Of a stretch of DNA of 64,000 bases, positions 34,713-43,801 are shown one piece after another (within the stretch, counting starts at the first letter, position 1; each line of letters starts with the position of its first letter). Below the pieces are notes generated by a model. The model was given only the letters and a program-made list of their open reading frames with translations, was not told the DNA's origin and did no database searches. This DNA comes from Roseiflexus castenholzii DSM 13941 (lineage in GTDB: Bacteria; Chloroflexota; Chloroflexia; Chloroflexales; Roseiflexaceae): NCBI RefSeq assembly GCF_000017805.1, contig NC_009767.1:5562001-5626000 (forward strand), in the 5' to 3' direction. A program made the position numbers and the translations under genes.

Positions 34713-35790
34713 GGCATGCGGCGGGAGGCGAGCGGCGAGAGGGGGGCGAGGCGAGAGGGGCGAGGCGAGGGGCGGGAGGCGAGAGGCGAGAGGGGGCGAG
34801 GGGAGAGGGTCCCGACAAGGGCGTAGCGCGAGATTTATCTCGCATTTGTGGAGAGGGGCGAGGCGAGAGGTGCGAGGGGAGAGGGGCCGACAAGGGCGTA
34901 GCGCGAGATTTATCTCGCATTTGTGGAGAGGAGCGAGGCGAGAGGGGCGAGGCGAGAGGGGCGAGGCGAGGGGCGGGAGGCGAGCGGCGAGAGGGGGCGA
35001 GGGGAGAGGGTCCCGACAAGGGCGTAGCGCGAGATTTATCTCGCATTGGTGGAGAGGAGCGAGGGGAGAGGGGCGAGGAGCGAGGGGAGAGGGGCGAGGG
35101 GAGAGGGACCGACAAGGGCGTAGCGCGAGATTTATCTCGCATTTGTGGAGAGGGGAGGGGGGAGAGGAGCGAGGGCCCGACAAGGGCGTAGCGCGAGATT
35201 TATCTCGCATTTGTGGGGAAGAGCGAGGGGAGAGGGGAGAGGGGAGAGGAGCGAGGGGAGAGGGGAGAGGGGCGAGGGGAGAGGGACCGACAAGGGCGTA
35301 GCGCGAGATTTATCTCGCATTTGTGGAGAGGAGCGAGGGGAGAGGGGAGAGGCGGGAGGCGAGCGGCGAGAGGCGGGAGGTAAGAGGCGAGCGGCGAGGA
35401 GCGAGGGGAGAGGGCCCGACAAGGGCGTAGCGCGAGATTTATCTCGCATTGGTGGAGAAGAGCGAGGGGAGAGGGGAGAGGAGCGAGGGTCCCGACAAGG
35501 GCGTAGCGCGAGATTTATCTCGCATTTGTGGAGAGGAGCGAGGGGAGAGGGGAGAGGAGCGAGGGTCCCGACAAGGGCGTAGCGCGAGATTTATCTCGCA
35601 TTTGTGGAGAGGAGCGAGGGGAGAGGGGAGAGGAGCGAGGGTCCCGACAAGGGCGTAGCGCGAGATTTATCTCGCATTTGCGGGGAGGGGCGAGGCGAGC
35701 GGCGGGAGGCGAGAGGTGAGAGGCGCGAGGCGAGCAGCGCGCAGTCAGCGGCGCGCGGCAAGAGGGTTGCAGGTTCCAGGTGGGAAAGGC
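34713..35790 (+). repeat. Purine-rich array with ten copies of a hairpin-containing core
   Basis: A core of about 42 bases (GACAAGGGCGTAGCGCGAGA then TTTATCTCGCATTTGTGG) occurs at 34814, 34889, 35015, 35111, 35179, 35289, 35418, 35494, 35570 and 35646. It contains GCGAGAT-TT-ATCTCGC, a 7-bp stem. Cores are separated by 25-90 bases of almost pure G/A text (GAGGGGAGAGGGGCGAGG variants). The last three intervals are exactly 76 bases; the earlier ones vary from 68 to 129. It lies between two convergent genes and contains no real coding sequence. Confidence 0.92.
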
Positions 35791-35809
35791 TCTTCTAACC
35801 CCTAACCCC

Positions 35810-36574
35810 CTAACCTGTCAGTTCTCGGGTCTCAGTTCTTAGTTCTTCTTTCCCAAACAACACTCCCCGCCGGATCACGATGACGCCGAACAAACCAGCC
35901 TGTTCGACCACGACAACATGGCGCTTCCACAATTCCAGGACCGCCCAGAACGCAACGACGATCTCGACACGGTGTGCGGCAAGCGCGATCATCTCCTCGA
36001 ATGCAACCCATGGACGCTCCTGTAAGTATGAACGAATGCGATCGATCATCTCGCCGACCGTGACCATTTTTGGCGCAGGCAGTGTCATCGGCGGCGGATC
36101 GAGCGGCAGCATCAATTGCATACGACGCTGCATGGCAGCAATCAGATCGGCGATGGTATGGTCGAGCCGCGCGGGGCGGGGCGCCGGTGGCATAGCGAGC
36201 CGTGGATACATACGCTGGCCCTCGGAGCGTCGCAGGAGCGCCGCCAACCGCCTGAAACGCTGATACTCCTGCAATTGACGCACCAACGATTCGCCTTCGT
36301 CGTCGGGTTCCTGATCGCTGATAATCGAGGGACGCGGCAATAACGCCCGTGACTTCAACAGCATCAGACGTGCGGCCACAACCAGAAACGCCGAGAGCGA
36401 CGCCGGATCCGGCGCGTCCATCGTGCGCACGTGGGCAAGATACTGATCGGCGACGTGCGCCAGCGCCACGCCGGTCACATCGAGTTCTTCGCGTTCGATC
36501 AGACGCAACAGCAGATCGAGAGGACCTTCAAAGATCGGTAGGGTAACGGTGTAATCGATTGGTTCGATGAACAT
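35810..36574 (-). CDS. scpA: Segregation and condensation protein A
   Basis: The kleisin subunit of the Smc-ScpAB complex. VTLPIFEGPLDLLLRLIERE, ALAHVADQYLAHV and LSAFLVVAARLMLLKSRALL are the N-terminal Smc-neck-binding signatures. The C-terminal winged helix has VAFEEMIALAAHRVEIVVAF, WAVLELWKRHVVVVEQAGLF. At 254 aa it is full length. The tail RTETRELTG is encoded by a GGTTCTCAGTTCTCAG-type simple repeat that has grown into the gene end. It is 6 bases after the HD gene. scpB is not adjacent. Confidence 0.92.
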   Translation of the reverse strand: MFIEPIDYTVTLPIFEGPLDLLLRLIEREELDVTGVALAHVADQYLAHVRTMDAPDPASLSAFLVVAARLMLLKSRALLPRPSIISDQEPDDEGESLVRQLQEYQRFRRLAALLRRSEGQRMYPRLAMPPAPRPARLDHTIADLIAAMQRRMQLMLPLDPPPMTLPAPKMVTVGEMIDRIRSYLQERPWVAFEEMIALAAHRVEIVVAFWAVLELWKRHVVVVEQAGLFGVIVIRRGVLFGKEELRTETRELTG

Positions 36575-36580
36575 GGCCGC

Positions 36581-37096
36581 TCAGTTTGCATCATCTGCTG
36601 CGCGGAGCGCCTGTGCGCATGGCGTGGCACGCTGCTCTGCATAGTCGCGCAGAATCCGCACGACATCGGGATGACTGCCCACCGATTCGGCATAGGCAAC
36701 ACTGCGCTTTTCGTGGGAGGCATGGAGCGCAAATGGATAGAGCACGCCGCGTCCATTACGCGCTGCGCGTTCATACCAGCCGGGGGCATGGTGTTGGAGC
36801 AGGACAATCAAACCATAGTAAAGCAGAGGAATTGCCCGGCCCTCCTCATCGACTTTCCCGCAATCGTGGAGCAATGCCGCTTGCAAAAGATACGGGTTGG
36901 TATGACCTGTTCGCACCAATGTGTGATAGACATCGAGACTATGGCGCTGAACGAACCGCGGCATCCGCTCGAAGAGCAGCAGTTGCGGGTCGCTCAGCGC
37001 GCGAACCAGGAGCACACGTTCTTCCAGATGAATGACAGCGATAAGGGCTGAGATGAACTGCCGAGTCCTGTAGAACCACCGTTGTCGTGACGACAA
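36581..37096 (-). CDS. HD-domain phosphohydrolase-like protein
   Basis: A 171-aa protein of the HD superfamily. Metal ligands are visible in VQRHSLDVYHTLV, QAALLHDCGKVDE (His-Asp) and LQHHAPGW. The substrate is not predictable; relatives include nucleotide phosphohydrolases. TTG 37096 is chosen because GGGAGG lies seven bases upstream; the next ATG falls inside the conserved region. Its stop is six bases before scpA. Confidence 0.77.
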   Translation of the reverse strand: MSSRQRWFYRTRQFISALIAVIHLEERVLLVRALSDPQLLLFERMPRFVQRHSLDVYHTLVRTGHTNPYLLQAALLHDCGKVDEEGRAIPLLYYGLIVLLQHHAPGWYERAARNGRGVLYPFALHASHEKRSVAYAESVGSHPDVVRILRDYAEQRATPCAQALRAADDAN

Positions 37097-37126
37097 TGGG
37101 CATCCTCCCGCCAGTTCGTCGCTTGC

Positions 37127-37408
37127 CTATATGATCTCATCAATCTGCGCTGCCAGGTCGAAATCCTTGCCGGTCAAACCACCTGCATCATGCGTGGACA
37201 GGCTCAGCGTTACTTTGCGCCAGCGGATGTCGATGTCGGGATGATGCCCTGCGGCTTCTGCAAGAAACGCAACATTGACGACAAATGCAATCGCAGAAGG
37301 AAACGAGGGGAGTTGAAAAGTTTTCCGAATCTCGTTCCCCTGCCGAGTCCATCCGGTCAGGTCGCCGAGTCGCTCTTCGATCTCGGCATCGTTCAGTAGG
37401 GCTGCCAT
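37127..37408 (-). CDS. phhB: 4a-hydroxytetrahydrobiopterin dehydratase (pterin-4a-carbinolamine dehydratase)
   Basis: A 93-aa enzyme that recycles the pterin cofactor of aromatic amino-acid hydroxylases. FLAEAAGHHPDIDIRWRKVT, with its HHPD motif, and LSTHDAGGLTGKDFDLA are the family's active-site blocks. ATG 37408 has AAGGAG at good spacing; an in-frame start at 37465 is unneeded. No phenylalanine hydroxylase is in the window, so a Moco- or pterin-related role is an alternative. Confidence 0.93.
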   Translation of the reverse strand: MAALLNDAEIEERLGDLTGWTRQGNEIRKTFQLPSFPSAIAFVVNVAFLAEAAGHHPDIDIRWRKVTLSLSTHDAGGLTGKDFDLAAQIDEII

Positions 37409-37646
37409 GAACACACTCCTTACGTACACACACGATGCGAAACGATCGCTTCGATCATCTCGCATCCTCCGTTTTCAGCACACACGTCCCACGAGAAACT
37501 CCCAGAAACAGCACATAGCGCTCCAAAGCGCCATGCGCCATTCACAGTATACCAGGAGTTGTATCAAACGGGGGCATTGGCGAAAACAGCGATGCCATAC
37601 AGGGGAAGGCTCCTGATAACAAGTCCCGTCAATTGCCCCAAACACA

Positions 37647-37679
37647 GCGCCCCCCTGTTGCACAACGACAGAGGGGCGC
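37647..37679 (-). terminator. Terminator-like hairpin after rpoD
   Basis: Minus strand GCGCCCCTCTGT and ACAGGGGGGCGC arms around an 8-base loop, followed by TGTGTTTGG. It begins 18 bases past the rpoD stop. Confidence 0.5.
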
Positions 37680-37696
37680 ATGCATCGGAGGTCGGT

Positions 37697-38878
37697 TCAA
37701 TCGAGGTAACCGCGCAACTTCTTGCCAAGGTGGGGATGGCGCAATTTCCGCAGCGCCACGGCTTCGATCTGCCGGATGCGCTCGCGGGTGATGCCAAATT
37801 CCATACCGACTTCTTCCAGTGTGCGGTAACGACCATCCTTCAGCCCATAGCGCAACTGAATAATCTTCCGTTCCCGTTCAGGGAGTTTTTGCAGCACCTC
37901 TTCGAGTTGCTCGCGCAGCATCGATGCAGCTGCAGCTTCAGCCGGGGTCGAGATACGATCATCTTCGATAAAGTCGCCCATACGGCCCTCGCCTTCCTGC
38001 CCAACCGGCATTTCCAGCGATAGCGGGTGCATCGAGGCTTCGAGCGTGCGACGCACCTTCGTCGAACTGATGCCCATCGCATCGGCGATCTCTTCCGGTG
38101 TCGGTTCGCGCTGCATCATCTGCTGAAGTTTATGCGAGGCGCGCTTGACCTGACTAATCGCCTCACCCATATGCACCGGCAGGCGGATGGTGCGGCTTTG
38201 ATCGGCGATGGCGCGCGTGATCGCCTGGCGAATCCACCAGGTGGCGTAGGTAGAGAACTTGTGCCCCTTGGTATAGTCGAACTTTTCGACTGCACGCATA
38301 AGTCCGATATTGCCTTCCTGCACCAGGTCCATCATCGTCAGACCATACGACGTATATTTTTTGGCGATCGAGACGACCAGACGCAGATTGGCCTGGATCA
38401 GGTGCTGACGCGCTTCATTCCCCTGTGCAACCTGCTGTTCGTACATCATCCGTTCCTGCCAGGAGCTATACTCCTCGCACTCAAGCGCGCGCCGGGCGCG
38501 ATGCCCGGCCTCCATCGCCTTTGCCAGCATCACTTCCTGCTCTGCCGACAACAATGGCACCTGACCAATCTCCTGTAAATACATCCGAACCGGATCATCG
38601 AGCGCCACATCGGTCAGGTCCGGCATTTCCGCCAGCAATTCATCATCGCCGACCGCGCCGTGGTCGCTCATATCGAGCGGGGTCTCGACCACCCGAATGC
38701 CTTCCGCCTGCAATGAAGCGTACAATTGATCAACATCGGCAACGTGATATTCGGGTTGGGGAAGCGCTTCAAGAATTTCGTTATAGGTGAGGAACCCGCG
38801 TGTGCGCCCAATGTCGAGGAGGTATTCGAGCGTTTGCGCCCACGCCTGCCGTGTCTGCTCCACGATCTCGGTGGTCAT
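37697..38878 (-). CDS. rpoD: Primary RNA polymerase sigma factor (sigma-70)
   Basis: A 393-aa sigma factor. Region 1.1-like N-terminus (LEYLLDIGRTRGFLTYNEIL), region 1.2 DPVRMYLQEIGQVPLLSAEQ, region 2 (LRLVVSIAKKYTSYGLTMMD, KFSTYATWWIRQAITRAIAD), region 3 (PTPEEIADAMG) and region 4 (YRTLEEVGMEFGITRERIRQ, IEAVALRKLRHP) are complete, marking a housekeeping sigma. ATG 38878 (MTTEIVEQT) is chosen; the frame upstream is non-homologous. Expression is from a TTGACT-N17-TATAGT promoter at 39070-39098, which its own product would recognise. Confidence 0.95.
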   Translation of the reverse strand: MTTEIVEQTRQAWAQTLEYLLDIGRTRGFLTYNEILEALPQPEYHVADVDQLYASLQAEGIRVVETPLDMSDHGAVGDDELLAEMPDLTDVALDDPVRMYLQEIGQVPLLSAEQEVMLAKAMEAGHRARRALECEEYSSWQERMMYEQQVAQGNEARQHLIQANLRLVVSIAKKYTSYGLTMMDLVQEGNIGLMRAVEKFDYTKGHKFSTYATWWIRQAITRAIADQSRTIRLPVHMGEAISQVKRASHKLQQMMQREPTPEEIADAMGISSTKVRRTLEASMHPLSLEMPVGQEGEGRMGDFIEDDRISTPAEAAAASMLREQLEEVLQKLPERERKIIQLRYGLKDGRYRTLEEVGMEFGITRERIRQIEAVALRKLRHPHLGKKLRGYLD

Positions 38879-39069
38879 GGATCTGCCTTCTTGCATTGAC
38901 TTCACTGGTGGCCACGCAGAGGCGAACGCCCTGCGGGGCCGTGCGAATAACAACGGTTCTATGAATGCGTCATTTGGCAACAAGACGGGGCTAAGAGTGA
39001 ACGACTCTAAGCCCCCAACTTCATTGCCTGACCAGAACGCGAGCCTGGCGTTCTGTTGTTTCTTGCGCT

Positions 39070-39098
39070 ACTATACATTAGCAGGTGGTTAAAGTCAA
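39070..39098 (-). promoter_or_regulatory. Sigma-70 promoter of rpoD
   Basis: Minus strand TTGACT (plus 39093-39098), 17-base spacer, TATAGT (plus 39070-39075). About 190 bases before ATG 38878, leaving a long leader. The rest of the 432-base gap 38879-39310 shows no gene. A plus-strand TATAAT at 39267-39272 may serve pyrF. Confidence 0.8.
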
Positions 39099-39310
39099 CC
39101 CCTTTATCCACTGATGTTATAAACACTTTGTCCACATTCTCCACACGCACGACTGTTCGCTATGCCGGATTGACCGGTCAGGCCGGTCGAACCGGGTTCT
39201 CATCTGCGCATTGTTCACGACGGAAGCACTGCGCATGCAGAGATGCAGCAAGAAGCGATGGGATATTATAATAGGAGCGAGTTACAACGCCACAGATGGG
39301 ACTGCATTGC

Positions 39311-40129
39311 ATGAATTTCTTCGAGTCGCTGGACACTGCCGCCTGGCGCAATCAGAGCCGGTTGTGCGTCGGGTTGGACCCGGAGCCTGCGCGCATGCCG
39401 GATTGTCTGCCGAAAGACGCCGAGGGCATCTATACCTTTTGTGCTGCCATTATGGACGCCACTGTCGACCTGGTTTGCGCATACAAGCCGAACGTCGCCT
39501 TCTTCGAGGCGCACGGCGCAGCCGGCTGGTCGGCGCTCGAACGTCTTGTCAAGCGCCGACCGGGACCGCCGCTCATTCTCGATGCCAAGCGTGGCGATAT
39601 CGGTTCGACGGCGGAAGCATATGCGCGATCCGTGTTCACCACACTCGGCGCCGATGCGGTGACGCTGAGTCCGTATCTCGGCAGCGACGCACTCGAACCA
39701 TTTCTGCGGCATGCTGATCGCGGATGTTTCATCCTCTGCAAAACGTCGAACCCCGGCAGCGGCGATCTCCAGGATGCACGGCTGGCGGATGGGCGTCCGT
39801 TGTATCTGGCGGTTGCCGAGATGGCGCGCGACTGCTGGAATATGCGCGGCAATGTGGGGCTGGTCGTTGGGGCCACACATCCTGCGGCGCTGGCAGACAT
39901 CCGGCGCGCCTGCCCGGATATGCTGATCCTGGCGCCGGGGGTCGGAGCGCAAGGCGGCGACCTGGAAGCAACCGTGCGCGCCGCCGCAGCGGGCGACGAT
40001 CCGCGGTTGATCGTCAATGTGTCGCGCACCGTGCTGTACGCCGATCGCGGAGCAAACTTCGCTGCGGCGGCGCGCACAGCAGCCCGTCAACTGCGCGACG
40101 CCATCAACGCTGCGCTCCGTGCTGTGTGA
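39311..40129 (+). CDS. pyrF: Orotidine 5'-phosphate decarboxylase (type 2)
   Basis: The last step of UMP synthesis. The 272-aa protein belongs to the longer type 2 branch: SRLCVGLDPEPARMPDCLPK, YKPNVAFFEAHGAAGW, the catalytic LILDAKRGDIGSTAEAYA (Lys and Asp network), LSPYLGSDALEPFL and APGVGAQGGD. MNFFESLD at 39311 matches the usual start. ATG 39296 is an alternative five codons earlier. smpB follows 45 bases later on the same strand. Confidence 0.94.
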   Translation: MNFFESLDTAAWRNQSRLCVGLDPEPARMPDCLPKDAEGIYTFCAAIMDATVDLVCAYKPNVAFFEAHGAAGWSALERLVKRRPGPPLILDAKRGDIGSTAEAYARSVFTTLGADAVTLSPYLGSDALEPFLRHADRGCFILCKTSNPGSGDLQDARLADGRPLYLAVAEMARDCWNMRGNVGLVVGATHPAALADIRRACPDMLILAPGVGAQGGDLEATVRAAAAGDDPRLIVNVSRTVLYADRGANFAAAARTAARQLRDAINAALRAV

Positions 40130-40138
40130 TGGTATAAT
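40130..40138 (+). promoter_or_regulatory. Extended -10 promoter for smpB
   Basis: TGG-TATAAT directly after the pyrF stop and about 37 bases before ATG 40175. Confidence 0.5.
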
Positions 40139-40174
40139 GCCTCGAATGGAACATCTGCAAAGAGAGGACCCGCT

Positions 40175-40651
40175 ATGGCGCGGGGGAATGGCATCGAGCG
40201 CGTGGTCGCCGATAATCGTAAGGCGCGCCACGATTATTTCATCGAAGAAACCTACGAAGCCGGAGTTGTGCTGACCGGCAGTGAGATCAAGTCTATTCGC
40301 GCCGGTCAGGTGAATCTGCGCGGCGGATATGTGCGCATCGTCAACGGCGAAGCATGGTTGTACGACGTACACATCGCACCGTATGAGCAGTCGGGGAAGT
40401 ATTTTAATCACGAGCCGACCCGACCGCGCAAATTGCTGTTGCATCGGCGCGAGATTTCCCGCATTGCCGGGCAGGTCGAGCGACAGGGATATACGCTGGT
40501 GCCGCTGCGTCTGTATTTACGCGGATCGCGCGCAAAAGTCGAGATCGGGCTGGCGCGCGGGAAGAAGTTGTACGACAAACGCGAAGACATCGCGCGCCGT
40601 GAGGCACGCCGCACTATTGATCGCGCACTCAAGGAACGAGCGCGCCACTAA
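40175..40651 (+). CDS. smpB: SsrA-binding protein SmpB
   Basis: SmpB works with tmRNA to rescue stalled ribosomes. VVADNRKARHDYFIEETYEA, AGVVLTGSEIKSIRAGQVNL, HIAPYEQSGKYFNHEPTRPR, KLLLHRREI and the basic C-terminal tail are all present in 158 aa. No tmRNA gene is in the window. Confidence 0.97.
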   Translation: MARGNGIERVVADNRKARHDYFIEETYEAGVVLTGSEIKSIRAGQVNLRGGYVRIVNGEAWLYDVHIAPYEQSGKYFNHEPTRPRKLLLHRREISRIAGQVERQGYTLVPLRLYLRGSRAKVEIGLARGKKLYDKREDIARREARRTIDRALKERARH

Positions 40652-40656
40652 CTGCG

Positions 40657-41394
40657 TCAGGATGTCTGTTCGTGTTCCTGGCGGCTCGGTCGTCCCAGCG
40701 GATCGAACGACGGGTCCTGGAAACAGTATCCGATACCGCGCACTGTGCGGATCAACACGGGATTGGCGGGATCGGGCTCGAGTTTTTCGCGCAGCCAACG
40801 CACGTGAACGTCAATCGTCCGGTTTGATCCGAGGAAATCGTTCCCCCAGACGCGCTCGAGGAGCAGATCGCGCGATAACGCCACTCCCGCGTTGTGCATC
40901 AGGCAGGCGAGGAGATCGAACTCTTTCTGCGAGAGTTCGACTTCGCGATCCTGATACCAGACGCGCCGGCTGTTGCGATCCAGTTGCACCGGACCAATGC
41001 TGAGTACGTTGGAGGTCGGCGCCTGTCGTTGACGCTCGTTCCAGCGCAGAATTGCCCGCACACGCGCCAGCAACTCGCCCATACTGAATGGCTTCACCAC
41101 ATAGTCGATAGCGCCAAGTTCCAACCCGGCGATACGATGCGCTTCGTCGTGCAGCGCGGTCAGCAGCACGATAGGAATGGCGGTCTCTTTCGCCACTGCA
41201 CGACAGACCGAAAACCCGTCAATCCCCGGCAACATCACATCGAGAATGATAAGATCAGGACGAACCTGCCGCACCATCTCCAGTCCGGTCAGCCCGTCGG
41301 CAGCCGTGGTCACCTGAAAGCCAGCCCGCTCAAAGTTGTAGGAGAGCGTTTCGAGCAGAACGCTATCATCTTCGACCAGGAGTATTGTTGTCAT
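40657..41394 (-). CDS. OmpR/PhoB-family response regulator (no adjacent kinase)
   Basis: A 245-aa regulator. Receiver: ILLVEDDSVL, LIILDVMLPGIDG (phospho-Asp), VLLTALHDEAHRI (Thr), YVVKPFSMGEL (Lys). Winged helix: VELSQKEFDLLACLMHNAGV, LLLERVWGNDFLGSNRTIDV, VRWLREKLEPDPANPVLIRT, VRGIGYCFQ. It converges with smpB (five bases between the stops). No kinase gene sits beside it, so its partner is elsewhere; either kinase in this window could also phosphorylate it. Confidence 0.92.
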   Translation of the reverse strand: MTTILLVEDDSVLLETLSYNFERAGFQVTTAADGLTGLEMVRQVRPDLIILDVMLPGIDGFSVCRAVAKETAIPIVLLTALHDEAHRIAGLELGAIDYVVKPFSMGELLARVRAILRWNERQRQAPTSNVLSIGPVQLDRNSRRVWYQDREVELSQKEFDLLACLMHNAGVALSRDLLLERVWGNDFLGSNRTIDVHVRWLREKLEPDPANPVLIRTVRGIGYCFQDPSFDPLGRPSRQEHEQTS

Positions 41395-41586
41395 GTCTCT
41401 ACTCTAGCGAATGAGCATTAACGTTCTGTTATACCACGGTTAAACTCACGCGGAGTTTTATCAACCTTCATAATGATCACATCTTCGCAACATACCTGAT
41501 GCAATATTGCTTACAAACGCGCCCGGTCGGTTCTCTATAATCGATGACAAGAATTTGGAACTTGGCTCATCGAAAGAGGCGTTTGT

Positions 41587-42795
41587 ATGGCTCAGATTCC
41601 CCCCACCATGCAGCGTGCGGTCCGTGGTGACAAGAACCCACTCGATGTCATCGAACAGAGTCTGCGCAATGCCATTTTTGGCCAGGAGCGCGCAATTGAG
41701 GCGATTATCCGGGTGCTCAATCGAGCGCGATTTGGTTTCGCAGCAGGCAACGCGCGCCGCCCGCGCGCCACGTTGCTCTTTCTTGGTCCCACCGGCGTTG
41801 GTAAGACCGAAACGGCGCGCCGACTGGCGCAGTTGTTGCGGCCCGATGGCGAAGCATTTCTCAAGATCGACTGTTCGCTCTTCTCACAGGGGCATGAGGT
41901 ATCGGCGCTGGTTGGCGCGCCGCCGTCGTATGTCGGGCGCGATCAGAAACCGTTGCTGAACCCCGACATTATCGAACAGGAAAACAGCGTCGTCCTCTTC
42001 GATGAGATCGAAAAAGGTCAGCCGGAATTGTGGAATCTGCTGCTTCAGATCATGGAAGATGGCGAAATCTTGTTGCTGAACGGCGGACGGCGTGTGTCGT
42101 TCAGTAACAGTGTGGTCATTCTCACCACGAACGTCGGCGCCAAGGAGATGGTCGACTTTCTCGATCAGCGCACCATCGGCTTTCGCACATCGCGTCAGGA
42201 CGTGGAGGCGACCGGACGGCAGATCTATCAGATCGGGTTCGAGGCGCTCCAAAAAGTCTTTCAGCCGGAATGGATCAATCGCATTGATGAGATCGTCGCC
42301 TTCCGCCCGCTGTCGAGTGAGGTGTTACGGCAGGTGCTCGACCGGATGGTGAAGGAAGCGAATCAGCAGTATCAGCGCCATGGCATCCACGTCACATTGA
42401 CTGAGGAGGCGTGCGAGTATGTGCTGCGCAAGGGGTTCGAGCCGCGATTTGGCGCCCGCCCGCTCCGTCAGCAACTCCTCAAACTGATCGAAGCGCCGCT
42501 CGCCGATCTGATGGCGTCTGGCGGCATCCCAGCCGGTAGCCGGGTGCTCGTCGTGGCCACCGGAATAGACCGCCATGGCGAAGCGCTGGAGTTTTACCAC
42601 GAGCCGGCGCCGGAACTGCTTGTGCAGGCGCAGGAACTGCGCGCCGCCGAGGTGGGACGTTCAATGAGCGACGGTCCGCAGCAACCGAGCGTTGGTCTAA
42701 CGACTGACCACGGGCATACCATGGAGCACTCCGCCGGTCCGTTCGGCGCCCGCGGGCCACGCGCCACGCCGCGCCGCAACGACGAGCGACGTTGA
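41587..42795 (+). CDS. Solo Clp/Hsp100 D2-type AAA+ ATPase
   Basis: A 402-aa protein equivalent to only the second AAA+ module of ClpB/ClpA plus the C-terminal D2-small domain. It shows FGQERAIEAIIRVLNRARFG, Walker A FLGPTGVGKTETA, a pore-loop region VGAPPSYVGRDQ, Walker B VVLFDEIEKGQPELWNLLLQ, sensor 1 VVILTTNVGAKEM, arginine finger in EWINRIDEIVAF, and sensor 2 FEPRFGARPLRQQL. The N domain, D1 and middle domain are missing, and no ClpP-binding IGF/L loop is evident. The last 50 residues are low-complexity. GAAAGAGG precedes the ATG, and TATAAT lies at 41536-41541. Its 3' end runs into the first unit of the 103-bp array. Confidence 0.85.
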   Translation: MAQIPPTMQRAVRGDKNPLDVIEQSLRNAIFGQERAIEAIIRVLNRARFGFAAGNARRPRATLLFLGPTGVGKTETARRLAQLLRPDGEAFLKIDCSLFSQGHEVSALVGAPPSYVGRDQKPLLNPDIIEQENSVVLFDEIEKGQPELWNLLLQIMEDGEILLLNGGRRVSFSNSVVILTTNVGAKEMVDFLDQRTIGFRTSRQDVEATGRQIYQIGFEALQKVFQPEWINRIDEIVAFRPLSSEVLRQVLDRMVKEANQQYQRHGIHVTLTEEACEYVLRKGFEPRFGARPLRQQLLKLIEAPLADLMASGGIPAGSRVLVVATGIDRHGEALEFYHEPAPELLVQAQELRAAEVGRSMSDGPQQPSVGLTTDHGHTMEHSAGPFGARGPRATPRRNDERR

Positions 42796-43387
42796 GGCGT
42801 CACCACGAAGACACAGAGCACACAGAGGGGCTTCATTCGTGCGATGTCGCCACGCTCTCTGCGCCTCTGTGGTTACTGCCCGGTTGCGAAAACGCTGAGG
42901 GGTTACCACAGAGACACAGAGGACACAGAGAGGCTTCATTCGTGCGATGTCGCCACGCTCTCTGCGCCTCTGTGGTTACTGCCCGGTTGCGAAAACGCTG
43001 AGGGGTTACCACAGAGACACAGAGGACACAGAGAGGCTTCATTCGTGCGATGTCGCCACGCTCTCTGCGCCTCTGTGGTTACTGCCCGGTTGCGAAAACG
43101 CTGAGGGGTTACCACAGAGACACAGAGCACACAGAGGGGCTTCATTCGTGCGATGTCGCCACGCTCTCTGCGCCTCTGTGGTTACTGCCCGGTTGCGAAA
43201 ACGCTGAGGGGTTACCACAGAGACACAGAGGACACAGAGAGGCTTCATTCGTGCGATGTCGCCACGCTCTCTGCGCCTCTGTGGTTACTGCCCGGTTGCG
43301 AAAACGCTGAGGGGTTACCACAGAGACACAGAGGACACAGAGAGGCTTCATTCGTGCGATGTCGCCACGCTCTCTGCGCCTCTGGCA
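42792..43387 (+). repeat. 103-bp tandem array, about six units
   Basis: Units repeat every 103 bases, marked by TTCATTCGTGCGATGTCGCC at 42834, 42937, 43040, 43143, 43246 and 43349. Each unit is an imperfect palindrome: ACCACAGAGACACAGAG opens it, CTCTGTGGTTACTGCCCGG closes it. The first unit is degenerate and overlaps the end of the ATPase gene; the last breaks off inside CTCTGCGCCTCTG just before the GxxExxY gene. Open frames on both strands are by-products of the period. Confidence 0.93.
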
Positions 43388-43417
43388 GTTAAGACGCTGC
43401 ATGGCAAAGGAGTTATC

Positions 43418-43801
43418 ATGCCAGACGTGCAAGACCTGAACCCGATTACTGAGGCTATCATCGGTGCGGCTATCAATGTTCATCGTACTCTCGGTCCCGG
43501 TCTGCTGGAGTCCGCCTATGAGACCTGTCTGGTTCATGAATTATTGCAACTCGGTCTGCATGTCGAACAACAAAAGCCTCTGCCGATCGTGTACAAAGGC
43601 ATCCGTCTGAATTGCGGCTATCGCCTGGATATTGTAGTGAACGAGGCAGTCATCGTCGAACTCAAGACGGTTGAGCACCTGTTACCCATTCACGAAGCGC
43701 AGTTGCTATCATATCTCAAACTTTCAGGATGTCGAGTCGGGTTGCTGATTAACTTCAACGTACCAGTGCTCAAAAAAGGCATCCGTCGGATGGTGCGGTA
43801 A
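43418..43801 (+). CDS. GxxExxY family protein (PD-(D/E)XK-like)
   Basis: A 127-aa protein with the family motif in TLGPGLLESAYETCLVHEL (G..E..Y). The putative nuclease core is YRLDIVVNEAVIVELKTVEH, where Asp, Glu and Lys fall in a D...ExK arrangement. Biochemical role is unknown; the fold suggests a nuclease. ATG 43418 has AAAGGAG at good spacing. It sits between a 103-bp array (upstream) and a 93-bp array (downstream) that share the core ACCACAGAGACACAGAG, and its last codons (ending GGTAAACAGG) are the start of the downstream array. Confidence 0.85.
   Translation: MPDVQDLNPITEAIIGAAINVHRTLGPGLLESAYETCLVHELLQLGLHVEQQKPLPIVYKGIRLNCGYRLDIVVNEAVIVELKTVEHLLPIHEAQLLSYLKLSGCRVGLLINFNVPVLKKGIRRMVR

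Noticed and set aside
34713..35790. CRISPR array
   Set aside because: Cores are regular, but the spacers are low-complexity G/A text similar to each other and of unequal length (25-90 bases), and no cas gene is near.
39266..40444. 392-aa minus-strand frame across pyrF
   Set aside because: Antisense of pyrF, which carries its catalytic motifs on the plus strand.
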